Shown here: piece after piece, positions 6,469 to 13,326 of the stretch | Layout of the letters: every line of letters begins with the position of its first letter | Position numbering within the stretch: position 1 is the stretch's first letter | NCBI GenBank assembly: GCA_002412555.1 | Contig: DHVH01000347.1 | Span: forward strand, 1-16,428 | Source of the DNA: Marinilabiliaceae bacterium UBA5213 | GTDB taxonomy: Bacteria > Bacteroidota > Bacteroidia > Bacteroidales > Marinilabiliaceae | Length of the DNA stretch: 16,428 nt | Reading direction: 5' to 3' | The notes under the pieces: model-generated | Database searches by the model: none | Told to the model about the DNA's origin: nothing | Seen by the model: only the letters and a program-made list of their open reading frames with translations | Program-made: the position numbers and the translations under genes

Positions 6469-6562
6469 AACTTTGTTGTGGAAGGTCTCGTTTAAGGAGG
6501 TAGTGGCTGTTTTTAGCTGTATGCTTTGCCTTCCGTATGTAAGTTTAAAAGGTGATGGTTGT

Positions 6563-6937
6563 ATGGGAAAAAGAATGACTCAGGAAGATCTGCATTTCTT
6601 TGGACTAAAAGTGGTCTATAAAGATTTGGTGGACAATGGATTTGAAGTGTTGAATGTCCGCAGGGAAATGGATGTTAATCCCCAGATTTTGGCACGGAAA
6701 GAGGAGATGCTTTATTTTATAGTTGTGAGGACTGCCACCTTTCCTGAAATGGGTATATTGCTGCCAGACATAGCCGCGAAGGTGTCTCACCACGCCATGA
6801 AGCACAAGGCTGTATGCCGTTTTGGCAGCGTGGGAGTGGCCAATGCTAAGGGAAATACCGATGAAGAAATGGGACATCCAGAGATCGATGGCGAATATTA
6901 TATCAATTACAAAGGGCTTATGCCGTTTCCTCAATAA
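6563..6937 (+). CDS. small conserved Bacteroidota protein, unknown function
   Basis: 124 residues from ATG 6563 (MGKRMTQEDLHFFGLKVVYKDL). From memory, homologues of about 110-120 residues start with a similar S/GKR-TExELHFFGxxVV and end with GVGIANAKD...YxxNYNG; here the matching blocks are FGSVGVANAKG and GEYYINYKGLMPF. Many databases label them 'NADH-quinone reductase subunit F', but there is no FAD, NADH or iron-sulfur motif here, so that name is not adopted. The protein looks soluble, alpha/beta, with no signal peptide. The frame is open further upstream (to 6473), but that part overlaps the transcript start and lacks family similarity. It has its own promoter and is flanked on both sides by related palindromic repeats. 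Confidence 0.7.
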   Translation: MGKRMTQEDLHFFGLKVVYKDLVDNGFEVLNVRREMDVNPQILARKEEMLYFIVVRTATFPEMGILLPDIAAKVSHHAMKHKAVCRFGSVGVANAKGNTDEEMGHPEIDGEYYINYKGLMPFPQ

Positions 6938-6943
6938 ATAATT

Positions 6944-7150
6944 AGTCTTTATAAGAAAACGTCAAATTACTCATAAAGTGTTTATTTTAGGCATTCATGA
7001 ATCGCGTCGCTTTTTTCTGCGTTATTCTCGTTTTTGAAACAGTCATTTACGAAAAGTTGTATTCCGAAAAATCGGAACTCCGCTTCGCTTTGACTCCTTG
7101 GTTTCAAAAACTTCGAAAGCCTTGTCTTGGACGCTTTCTTACAAAAGACT
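6944..7150. repeat. 207-bp inverted-repeat element (MITE-like), contains palindrome copy 2
   Basis: The outer arms 6944-6970 and 7124-7150 are imperfect inverted repeats (AGTCTTT, then TAAGAAA, then CGTC, matching with a few mismatches and one gap). Inside, GTTTTTGAAAC (7030-7040) and GTTTCAAAAAC (7101-7111) are a perfect 11-bp inverted repeat, then AGTC (7041-7044) and GACT (7092-7095), and at the centre TTCCGA-AAAA-TCGGAA (7062-7077). The whole could fold into one long cruciform. The left arm carries about 45 nt without a partner. No open reading frame of note lies inside. A non-autonomous mobile element or its remnant is the best guess; no target-site duplication is clear. Confidence 0.45.
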
Positions 7151-7184
7151 GAAAAATCAGTGGTTTTATTATTGACACTAAATT

Positions 7185-7859
7185 ATGGAGAAGTTGGTTG
7201 CATTTTGGCGTAGAAACAGGCTGTTTATCATATCTATTTTCGGATTTTTCTTTGTGATGAACTGGTGTGGACGAATGATCATGCCACCGCCTTCACAGAA
7301 GCCGGTGGAGGCGGTCGCGCCCCTGGTGGAAGCCAATGCCTACGAGGATGGTGTTCCACGGCTGAAATCCTATGAGGAGTTGATGACCGAGAAAGCTGCT
7401 CGCACTGAGCGCAACAGCGGTTCATTCTTTCTTTTTGTGATGTTGTTGACAGCCCTGTTGCTTATTGGGTATTATGCCTACAAAAAGGGGTGGATATCCT
7501 CAATTTTGCCCCAGTGGGTCAGGTTTAGCAGCGGGTTGTATTTCGACAGGAAAACAGGACGATTGCTTATGAAGTTGTTCGTATACAACAATACTGCAGA
7601 AAGTAAAACCTTTATGCAACCTCAATTGTTTTTTAGAAAGGGGGGTGCTAAGCGATCGTTTGTGATAAAAAACGGGGCCTTCCCTTTAACCTTGACTCCC
7701 GGAACGGGGCATTCCATTGTTATTGATGTGGAGCAGTTTTGGGAAAAGGTCCTTGATTTAAAAGGATTCAACAGAATAGGCGCTTCCATTGATACAACCT
7801 TCGGTAAGAATTACCGGACCATGGCTTATCCACGTTGGTTTGTAGTGGGAAAAATATAA
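7185..7859 (+). CDS. two-span membrane protein, unknown function
   Basis: 224 residues from ATG 7185. Hydrophobic segments lie at about 11-27 (NRLFIISIFGFFFVMNW) and 80-99 (SFFLFVMLLTALLLIGYYAY). The linker between them is Pro/Glu-rich (PPPSQKPVEAVAP), likely periplasmic, because RR/R residues precede span 1 and KK follows span 2. The last 115 residues, probably cytoplasmic, are beta-rich (GLYFDRKTGRLLMKLFVYNNT, then LFFRKGGAKRSFVIKNG and PLTLTPGTGHSIVID) and could form a small sandwich domain. I do not recognise the family. It is followed after 4 nt by the thioredoxin-like gene, so the two form an operon and may share an envelope redox or assembly role; that is inference. No consensus promoter is seen; the inverted-repeat element ends 34 nt upstream. 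Confidence 0.6.
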   Translation: MEKLVAFWRRNRLFIISIFGFFFVMNWCGRMIMPPPSQKPVEAVAPLVEANAYEDGVPRLKSYEELMTEKAARTERNSGSFFLFVMLLTALLLIGYYAYKKGWISSILPQWVRFSSGLYFDRKTGRLLMKLFVYNNTAESKTFMQPQLFFRKGGAKRSFVIKNGAFPLTLTPGTGHSIVIDVEQFWEKVLDLKGFNRIGASIDTTFGKNYRTMAYPRWFVVGKI

Positions 7860-7863
7860 CGAT

Positions 7864-8469
7864 ATGATAAAAGTTAGAGTGAAGGAGCGTTGGGAGAAGT
7901 ACAAGAATAATAAACGTTGGTGGAGTATCCTTTTGGATTTCCTATTTCTCGTTTTAATTCTGGCCATGTTGATTCCGGATGCCAGAAAATCGATGTCTGC
8001 CTTCTTAGTCCGACAAACCATGTTATCTCCCAGAGAGTCGTCCAAAGCCATTTTTCTGGATGAAGATGATTGGCGTTTGTCGCTCGTGAGCTATAGTGGC
8101 GAGCAGGTGGAGCTTTCAGAAATGAAAGGGAAACCAGTTTTTGTCAATTTTTGGGCCACCTGGTGCCCGCCGTGTATTGCTGAAATGCCTTCCTTGCAGA
8201 ACTTGTACAACCATTATAAAGACGATGTGCATTTTGTTTTCATCTCCAATGAAGATCCGGAGGTGGTGATGAAGTTCATGGAAGCAAGAGATTATGATTT
8301 ACCTCTATATAGGGTGGCAGGGCGCGTGCCTGAGGCTTTTGAAGCTTCTACTCTTCCTACTACCATATTGATAGGGGTGGGTGGGCGAATGGTGCTCTAT
8401 AAAACAGGGGCTGCCCGCTGGGATTCCAAAAAAGTATTTAGAATGATGGATGATTTAATTGAGCCATAG
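7864..8469 (+). CDS. TlpA-like membrane-anchored thiol-disulfide oxidoreductase
   Basis: 201 residues. A positively charged N-terminus (KVRVKERWEKYKNNKR) and one hydrophobic span (about 21-38) form a signal anchor, placing the rest in the periplasm. The thioredoxin-fold domain starts near residue 70, with VNFWATW and the active site C101-P-P-C104, then IAEMPSLQNLY, and the cis-proline segment STLPTTILIG with P165. The PVFVNFWATWCPPC and PTTILI pattern fits the TlpA/ResA/AhpC-TSA group; it probably reduces or oxidises disulfides of exported proteins or has a role in cytochrome maturation, but the substrate cannot be read from sequence. It starts 4 nt after the upstream membrane protein and ends at a bidirectional terminator. 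Confidence 0.88.
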   Translation: MIKVRVKERWEKYKNNKRWWSILLDFLFLVLILAMLIPDARKSMSAFLVRQTMLSPRESSKAIFLDEDDWRLSLVSYSGEQVELSEMKGKPVFVNFWATWCPPCIAEMPSLQNLYNHYKDDVHFVFISNEDPEVVMKFMEARDYDLPLYRVAGRVPEAFEASTLPTTILIGVGGRMVLYKTGAARWDSKKVFRMMDDLIEP

Positions 8470-8475
8470 GGGCAT

Positions 8476-8514
8476 AAAAAAACGACCGTTCTTTTTCGAA
8501 CGGTCGCTTTTTTT
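8476..8514. terminator. bidirectional intrinsic terminator
   Basis: CGACCGTTC (8483-8491) and GAACGGTCG (8498-8506) form a perfect 9-bp stem with a 6-nt loop. It is flanked by a run of A (8476-8482) and a run of T (8508-8514), so it can stop both the thioredoxin operon and the convergent minus-strand gene at 8519. Confidence 0.9.
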
Positions 8515-8518
8515 ATGT

Positions 8519-8998
8519 TTAGAACTTGTATCTGATTCCCAAAGCCAGACCAAACCAACGGTCGTCCCCATGGTTAATCAATCCGAGTTCCGGTCTGGTG
8601 TCAAGCGACAACTGCAGAGGAATTTCTGAAAAATTGTACTCAATACCGGCATTCAAGGCAAGAGAAAGCGATAAACCAGCGTCGTAACGGTCAGGATGGT
8701 TTCCTACATAATTCCAGCTTCCCAATGATGGACCAAGTCCTAAGTACCAATAGAACCCACTTTCAATGGGCATTACCCACTGGTAAATACCTGCTATGTT
8801 CCAATAGTTCCAGTTTGAGTTGCCTCCCCATCCAAGATCCAGCTCAAGACGCTCTCCGGCAAACGGGGTCTGATAGGATATTTCTGCTCCTACAAGACTT
8901 CCGCCTCCAAATCTAAGTCCAAGCGCCTTTCCCTGGCCAATTGAGGCCACTGAGAATAGCATAAACAAACCAATAGTTAATAAAGCAATTTTTTTCAT
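8519..8998 (-). CDS. small outer-membrane beta-barrel-type protein
   Basis: 159 residues. Residues 1 to about 20 are a Sec signal peptide (MKKIALLTIGLFMLFSVASIG). The mature part alternates polar and aromatic residues and is rich in Gly, Trp and Tyr (LGLRFGGGSLVGAEISYQTPF, LDLGWGGNSNWNYWNIAGIYQW, FYWYLGLGPSLGSW). It ends LGIRYKF, the C-terminal Phe typical of barrels inserted by the BAM complex. About eight short strands can be counted, so an 8-stranded OmpA/OmpW-like barrel is plausible. Specific function unknown. The gene is monocistronic, ends at the shared terminator, and has a 12-bp palindrome (9040-9051) upstream of its start. Confidence 0.7.
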   Translation of the reverse strand: MKKIALLTIGLFMLFSVASIGQGKALGLRFGGGSLVGAEISYQTPFAGERLELDLGWGGNSNWNYWNIAGIYQWVMPIESGFYWYLGLGPSLGSWNYVGNHPDRYDAGLSLSLALNAGIEYNFSEIPLQLSLDTRPELGLINHGDDRWFGLALGIRYKF

Positions 8999-9039
8999 GA
9001 TCGTAAAGATTAGTAATTTAGTTGTAAACGCAATTAATG

Positions 9040-9051
9040 GAGTAATTACTC
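9040..9051. promoter_or_regulatory. 12-bp palindrome upstream of outer-membrane gene
   Basis: GAGTAATTACTC is a perfect palindrome 42 nt before the start codon (8998) of the outer-membrane protein gene, a position suited to an operator. A second perfect palindrome, CCACATGTGG, lies at 9062-9071. Binding proteins unknown. Confidence 0.3.
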
Positions 9052-9101
9052 AAATCTCGTGCCACATGTGGTATTTGGCAGTAAGCCCCTTAATCGTATG
9101 G

Positions 9102-9148
9102 CAAGTAAAAGCCCGTTAAATCTTGTAGATTTAACGGGCTTTTACTTG
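9102..9148 (-). terminator. terminator of tRNA-Gln
   Basis: Perfect 21-bp inverted repeat (9102-9122 with 9128-9148) around a 5-nt loop. The core is AAAAGCCCGTTAAATC and its complement, with a TTTT run in the 3' arm on either strand. It begins 4 nt after the tRNA 3' end and stops transcription before it reaches the outer-membrane gene. Confidence 0.85.
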
Positions 9149-9151
9149 TTG

Positions 9152-9222
9152 TTGTCCCGCCAGGATTCGAACCCGGACTAGATGGACCAAAACCATCTGT
9201 GCTACCATTACACAACGGGACA
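9152..9222 (-). tRNA. tRNA-Gln (anticodon TTG)
   Basis: 71 nt without an encoded CCA. The acceptor stem TGTCCCG pairs with CGGGACA over 7 bp, and the discriminator base is A. The anticodon arm is GATGG-TTTTGGT-CCATC, with TTG at the anticodon position, reading glutamine CAA/CAG. The T arm carries GGTTCGAATCC. A consensus promoter lies upstream and a strong terminator downstream, so it is a single-gene transcription unit. Confidence 0.97.
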
Positions 9223-9254
9223 AACTTGATTGCTTTCTGTTTTTTAAAGCGATG

Positions 9255-9285
9255 CAAATATAGAATGTTTTAGTGGTTCTTTCAA
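9255..9285 (-). promoter_or_regulatory. tRNA-Gln promoter
   Basis: On the minus strand TTG (plus-strand CAA at 9283-9285), a 20-nt spacer, TATATTTG (9255-9262): full Bacteroidota consensus. Transcription would start about 30 nt before the tRNA 5' end. Confidence 0.8.
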
Positions 9286-9441
9286 AGAAATGAGGCTAAA
9301 AAGTCAAAAATATTGTTGTTCTTTCTTTATCACGCACGTTATCAGATATTAAAATGTTTCCTGTGGTCATAATTAGTATTATGGATCTTTGGAAACTCGG
9401 TTGTTTGTTTCATTTATTGGTGATATCCGCGCCGGTTATCG

Positions 9442-9471
9442 TTCATTTTTTAGAAGAATATTGTATTTTTG
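9442..9471 (+). promoter_or_regulatory. promoter of the GT117 gene
   Basis: TATTTTTG at 9464-9471 matches TAnnTTTG. TTC at 9442-9444 (one mismatch) lies 19 nt upstream. It would start transcription about 43 nt before the ATG at 9519. Between the tRNA promoter and this site I see nothing else convincing. Confidence 0.6.
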
Positions 9472-9518
9472 GCAATCATGCGGTTTAGGTTTGGTTAAAA
9501 TGTTGAAAATTAATAGAT

Positions 9519-12500
9519 ATGCAAAATTATAGTCGTTTAAACAATGGATTTGGATGGTTGGCTTTCCTGATTTCAGCGGTAGTATATACGCTAACCATCG
9601 AACCAACTGCCAGTTTTTGGGATTGTGGTGAATTTATTTCGTCCGCCTACAAATTATTGGTCGGGCACCCCCCAGGGGCGCCCTTCTTTATGATGGTAGG
9701 ACGCTTTTTCACCTTGTTTGCCACTGATACCAGTAATGTGGCAATGACCGTTAATATCATGTCTGCACTTTGCAGTGCTTTTACCATTGCATTTCTATTT
9801 TGGACGATTACTCATTTAGCAAAAAAAATATTCATTAACGGAGAAGAGAATCCAGAGCCATGGCGCGTTTATGCGGTAATGGCGGCGGGTTTTGTTGGGG
9901 CAATGGCCTTTACATTTTCTGATACCTTTTGGTTCTCTGCGGTTGAAGGAGAGGTGTATGCCATGTCATCGCTCTTTACAGCTGTCGTTTTTTGGGCCAT
10001 TCTTAAATGGGAAAATGTGGCCAATGAGCCCCATTCCAACCGATGGCTCATTCTTATTGCCTATCTGATGGGCTTGTCCATTGGGGTTCACTTGTTGAAC
10101 CTCCTGGCCATACCTGCTATTGTCATGGTTTATTACTTCAAAAAATACGAAGTAACCCGCAACAATACCCTTAAAGCACTGGGATTGTCGTTTTTGATTT
10201 TGGGGGCTATTCTTTATGGTATTATTCCCGGCATTATTCGTCTGGCTTCGCGCTTTGAGTTGCTGTTTGTGAATAACTGGGGACTGCCTTTTAACTCTGG
10301 AATTGCTGTTTACGCATTGCTTATAATCGGTGGTATCTGCTTTGGTATTTACTATACCTATATAAAAAACAAGCCGGTGATGAATACCATTCTTACTGGT
10401 GTGGCCGTAATTCTTTTGGGCTATTCATCTTTTGCCATGATCGTTATTCGCTCAATGGCCAATCCCACCATGGATCAGAATTCTCCGGAGGATGTTTTTT
10501 CATTAATGTCTTATCTCAACAGGGAACAGTATGGCGACCGACCTCTTTTTAGCGGTCAGTATTACAATTCGCCCTTGGATTGGGATGCCATGGAAGGTGA
10601 TGAAGGTCGTCCTGTTTATATCAAAGGGGATAAAAAGTACGAGATTGTTGACCATAGGCCTAACTATAAGTTTGATGAACGAACCACTACTTTATTTCCC
10701 CGAATGCATAGTCGCGAGGCCCGACATATTGAAGAGTACAAGCGCTGGGGCAATATTAAAGGGAAAACCGTAACGGTGAGCGATGGATCGGGTCGTTCAC
10801 AAAACATACAGTTGCCTACTTTTATTGAAAATGTGACATTCTTTTTTAATTATCAGATCCGTCACATGTACTTCCGCTATTTTATGTGGAATTTTGCCGG
10901 ACGGCAAAATGACATGCAGGGGCACGGAGAAATTCACAAGGGGAATTGGATATCAGGTATCCCTTTCCTTGATAACATGATGTATGGCAATCAGGATCAT
11001 TTACCGGATAGTTACAAGAACAACGCGGCCCGCAATAAGTATTACCTTCTGCCATTGTTGTTGGGGGTATTGGGACTGGCGTTTCAGTCGGGCTCCAATG
11101 TTAAAGGCAAACGCGATTTCTGGGTGGTGATGTTGTTGTTCTTTTTTACCGGACTGGCCATCGTTCTTTATCTGAACCAAACACCGCTACAACCACGGGA
11201 GCGAGACTATGCTTTTGCCGGCTCGTTTTATGCTTTTGCCATATGGATTGGCATAGGTGTGCTGCCTTTGATTAGCGGATTGAAAAGGTTGATGTCCGGT
11301 ATGCCAGCCACCATAATTGCCTCGGGAGCAGCCCTTGTATTGGTGCCGGGCATTATGGCCATGGAGAACTGGGACGATCATGACCGGTCGCACCGGACCA
11401 TTGCCAGGGATATAGCCTATAATTATCTTAATACCGTGGGTGAAAATGGCATCATTTTTACCAATGGGGACAATGATACCTTCCCTCTTTGGTATGCCCA
11501 GGAGGTGGAAGGCTTTCGCACAGATGTTCGGGTTGCTAACTTAAGTTACCTTCAAACCGACTGGTACATCGATCAAATGAAGCGGAAGGCTTACGAATCG
11601 GACCCCTTGCCAATTTCCATGGAGCATGATCAATATGTTCTGGGTAAACGGGATGTGGTTTATGTACTGGACCGTATTGAAGGTCATGTTGATTTAAAAG
11701 AAGCCATTCGCTTTTTGGCCAGTGACAATGACCGCACCAAGCGGATTCCTCAATATAGCGGACGCATTGAGCACTTACCTTCTACTTCCTTTAAAATACC
11801 GGTAGACAGTGCCAAAATTATGGAGAGGGGGATGGTAAGTGAGCGGAATGCCCATTTAATCAGTCCAGAAGTGCTGATTAATATTAATAAGGAGCGAATT
11901 TTGAAGAATGAGGTGATGGTGCTCGACATGCTGGCGCATAACAATTGGGAACGCCCCATTTATTATGCGGTGACGGTGGGTGCAGAGAATTATGTGGGTC
12001 TTCAGAATTACTTTCAGCTCGAAGGTTTTGGTTACCAGATTGTACCTGTACACTCTACCTCGGACGACGGCCAATATGGGCGTGTGGATACCGAAAAAAT
12101 GTACGACAATGTGATGAACAAATTTATTTTCGACGGCTGGAACGATCCACGTGTCTATTTGGATGAAAACCATCAGCGCATGGGTATTAATATGCGAAAT
12201 AACTTGTCGCGCCTGGCTACTGCTTTGGTTGAGGAGGGCGATTTTGAAAAGGCCGTGGAGGTACTTGATAAAACCATGGAGGTTTTACCCGGCGACCGCA
12301 TTCCACATAATTATTTCTCAATCTTTATTGCGGAAGCTTATTACCAGGCCGGTTATGCCCAAAAGGGAGATGAGGTTGCTATGGGACTCGCAGATGAGAA
12401 TTTTCAGGAATTGAATTTCTTTACTAACCTGAAGCCCACCTTGCGCAATAGTGCGATGAGCGATATCCAAAGATCAATGGCCATATATGCTGAGGTGCTG

Positions 12501-12596
12501 AGGGTGTTGAGAAATAATAAAAGGGACGAAGCCATTGGGCAAATTGAGGGTCGATACGAAAGCCTGTTTCAACGATTGGGTTTCTTTGATAATTAA
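9519..12596 (+). CDS. DUF2723 / GT117-type membrane glycosyltransferase
   Basis: 1025 residues. The N-terminal 600 or so hold about ten to twelve hydrophobic spans and the DUF2723 signature: PTASFWDCGEFI (30-40), with D35 and E38 in the first periplasmic loop where GT-C enzymes have their acidic catalytic residues, then GHPPGAPFF. A soluble part follows, with the family-specific NGDNDTFPLWYAQEVEG (649-665) and TDWYIDQMK. The C-terminus (about 890-1020) is helical and TPR-like (ALVEEGDFEKAVEVLDKTMEVLPG). Relatives include human TMEM260, a protein O-mannosyltransferase, so transfer of a lipid-linked sugar to exported proteins is likely; donor and acceptor are not known. The NodB deacetylase starts 1 nt after its stop codon. 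Confidence 0.88.
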   Translation: MQNYSRLNNGFGWLAFLISAVVYTLTIEPTASFWDCGEFISSAYKLLVGHPPGAPFFMMVGRFFTLFATDTSNVAMTVNIMSALCSAFTIAFLFWTITHLAKKIFINGEENPEPWRVYAVMAAGFVGAMAFTFSDTFWFSAVEGEVYAMSSLFTAVVFWAILKWENVANEPHSNRWLILIAYLMGLSIGVHLLNLLAIPAIVMVYYFKKYEVTRNNTLKALGLSFLILGAILYGIIPGIIRLASRFELLFVNNWGLPFNSGIAVYALLIIGGICFGIYYTYIKNKPVMNTILTGVAVILLGYSSFAMIVIRSMANPTMDQNSPEDVFSLMSYLNREQYGDRPLFSGQYYNSPLDWDAMEGDEGRPVYIKGDKKYEIVDHRPNYKFDERTTTLFPRMHSREARHIEEYKRWGNIKGKTVTVSDGSGRSQNIQLPTFIENVTFFFNYQIRHMYFRYFMWNFAGRQNDMQGHGEIHKGNWISGIPFLDNMMYGNQDHLPDSYKNNAARNKYYLLPLLLGVLGLAFQSGSNVKGKRDFWVVMLLFFFTGLAIVLYLNQTPLQPRERDYAFAGSFYAFAIWIGIGVLPLISGLKRLMSGMPATIIASGAALVLVPGIMAMENWDDHDRSHRTIARDIAYNYLNTVGENGIIFTNGDNDTFPLWYAQEVEGFRTDVRVANLSYLQTDWYIDQMKRKAYESDPLPISMEHDQYVLGKRDVVYVLDRIEGHVDLKEAIRFLASDNDRTKRIPQYSGRIEHLPSTSFKIPVDSAKIMERGMVSERNAHLISPEVLININKERILKNEVMVLDMLAHNNWERPIYYAVTVGAENYVGLQNYFQLEGFGYQIVPVHSTSDDGQYGRVDTEKMYDNVMNKFIFDGWNDPRVYLDENHQRMGINMRNNLSRLATALVEEGDFEKAVEVLDKTMEVLPGDRIPHNYFSIFIAEAYYQAGYAQKGDEVAMGLADENFQELNFFTNLKPTLRNSAMSDIQRSMAIYAEVLRVLRNNKRDEAIGQIEGRYESLFQRLGFFDN

Positions 12597-12597
12597 A

Positions 12598-13242
12598 ATG
12601 GATAAATGGAACATACAACCCCCTCTTATTATGCGGTGGTTGTTTCCGGGAACAATCTGGCGCATGGCCAGGAATGAGAATTCTGTTTATCTGACTTTTG
12701 ATGACGGGCCTGTCCCTGAGGTTACACCAAAAGTGGTGGAGATCTTGAATCAATATAAAGCTAAAGCTACATTTTTTTGTGTGGGAGACAACATTCGAAA
12801 ACATCCGGATGTTTATCAGACGGTTTTAGACAATGGGATGGGTGTGGGCAATCATACTTATTCGCATTTGAAAGCTTGGAGCCATCCTGCAGGTGTTTAT
12901 TTTGAGGATATTGAAAAAGGTAGGACATGGAATCCAACGCTATTGTTCAGGCCTCCACACGGTCAGTTGTATCCGTGGTATGTGCCCCGTTTAAAACGGA
13001 CCTTCAAAAGAATTGTCATGTGGGATGTTTTATCGCTCGATTACAGGGCCGATCTTTCAGACAGGGATGTTTATAACACGGTGGTGAATAATGTAAGACC
13101 GGGGTCTGTGATTGTTTTTCATGATTCGCTAAAGGCCTGGCCCCGACTGGAAAGGGCCTTGCCCGATATCCTTGAATATTTGAACCTTGCAGGTTACAAA
13201 ATGAAGTTGATTGAGGGTGGCAAAGCAGCTATTAATAGCTAG
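12598..13242 (+). CDS. NodB-type polysaccharide deacetylase
   Basis: 214 residues from ATG 12598, 1 nt after the GT117 stop; an in-frame start at 12535 would lie inside the upstream gene and is rejected. CE4 motifs are complete: TFDDGP (33-38, catalytic base D35 and metal ligand D36), NHTYSH (85-90, metal ligands H86 and H90), FRPPHG (117-122) and VFHDS (173-177, with H175). The region between motif 2 and RPPHG is short, making a compact enzyme. It is expected to remove N-acetyl groups from a glycan such as peptidoglycan or an envelope sugar. No classical signal peptide; the N-terminal PPLIMRWLFPGTIWRM may sit on a membrane. Coupling to GT117 suggests the two act on the same envelope glycan, which is inference. 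Confidence 0.88.
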   Translation: MDKWNIQPPLIMRWLFPGTIWRMARNENSVYLTFDDGPVPEVTPKVVEILNQYKAKATFFCVGDNIRKHPDVYQTVLDNGMGVGNHTYSHLKAWSHPAGVYFEDIEKGRTWNPTLLFRPPHGQLYPWYVPRLKRTFKRIVMWDVLSLDYRADLSDRDVYNTVVNNVRPGSVIVFHDSLKAWPRLERALPDILEYLNLAGYKMKLIEGGKAAINS

Positions 13243-13326
13243 GGCAGTTGTTAAGTTATGTGGCTTATAGAACAGCGGATGGGATCACTGAATAAGATTA
13301 ATAAGAAAAAACTTAATAAATAAAGA

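Larger units (their letters stand above)
6185..6562 (+). other. 378-nt intergenic stretch with repeat and promoter
   Basis: No convincing gene. It holds the minus-strand promoter element at 6189-6196, a GC-rich palindromic repeat at about 6285-6350, the promoter at 6439-6468, and a leader of about 90 nt before the ATG at 6563. Confidence 0.6.

Noticed and set aside
6481..6496. GGTCTCGTTTAA before the 124-aa gene resembles GGTCTCATTTAA at the end of the rplM leader (about 1791-1802).
   Set aside because: A 12-nt match with one difference in AT-rich leaders can arise by chance; no shared structure surrounds it.
6563..6937. Annotation as Na+-translocating NADH-quinone reductase subunit F.
   Set aside because: The protein is 124 residues with no ferredoxin cysteines, FAD or NADH motifs; the name is probably an inherited database error.
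9354..9488. 44-codon hydrophobic open frame (starts MFPVVIISIMDLW) upstream of the GT117 gene.
   Set aside because: It runs across the predicted GT117 promoter at 9442-9471, has no promoter of its own and an unconvincing tail; most likely chance.
12535..12597. Upstream start for the NodB deacetylase within the GT117 gene.
   Set aside because: The extra residues are out-of-frame translation of GT117; ATG 12598 immediately after the stop is the natural coupled start.
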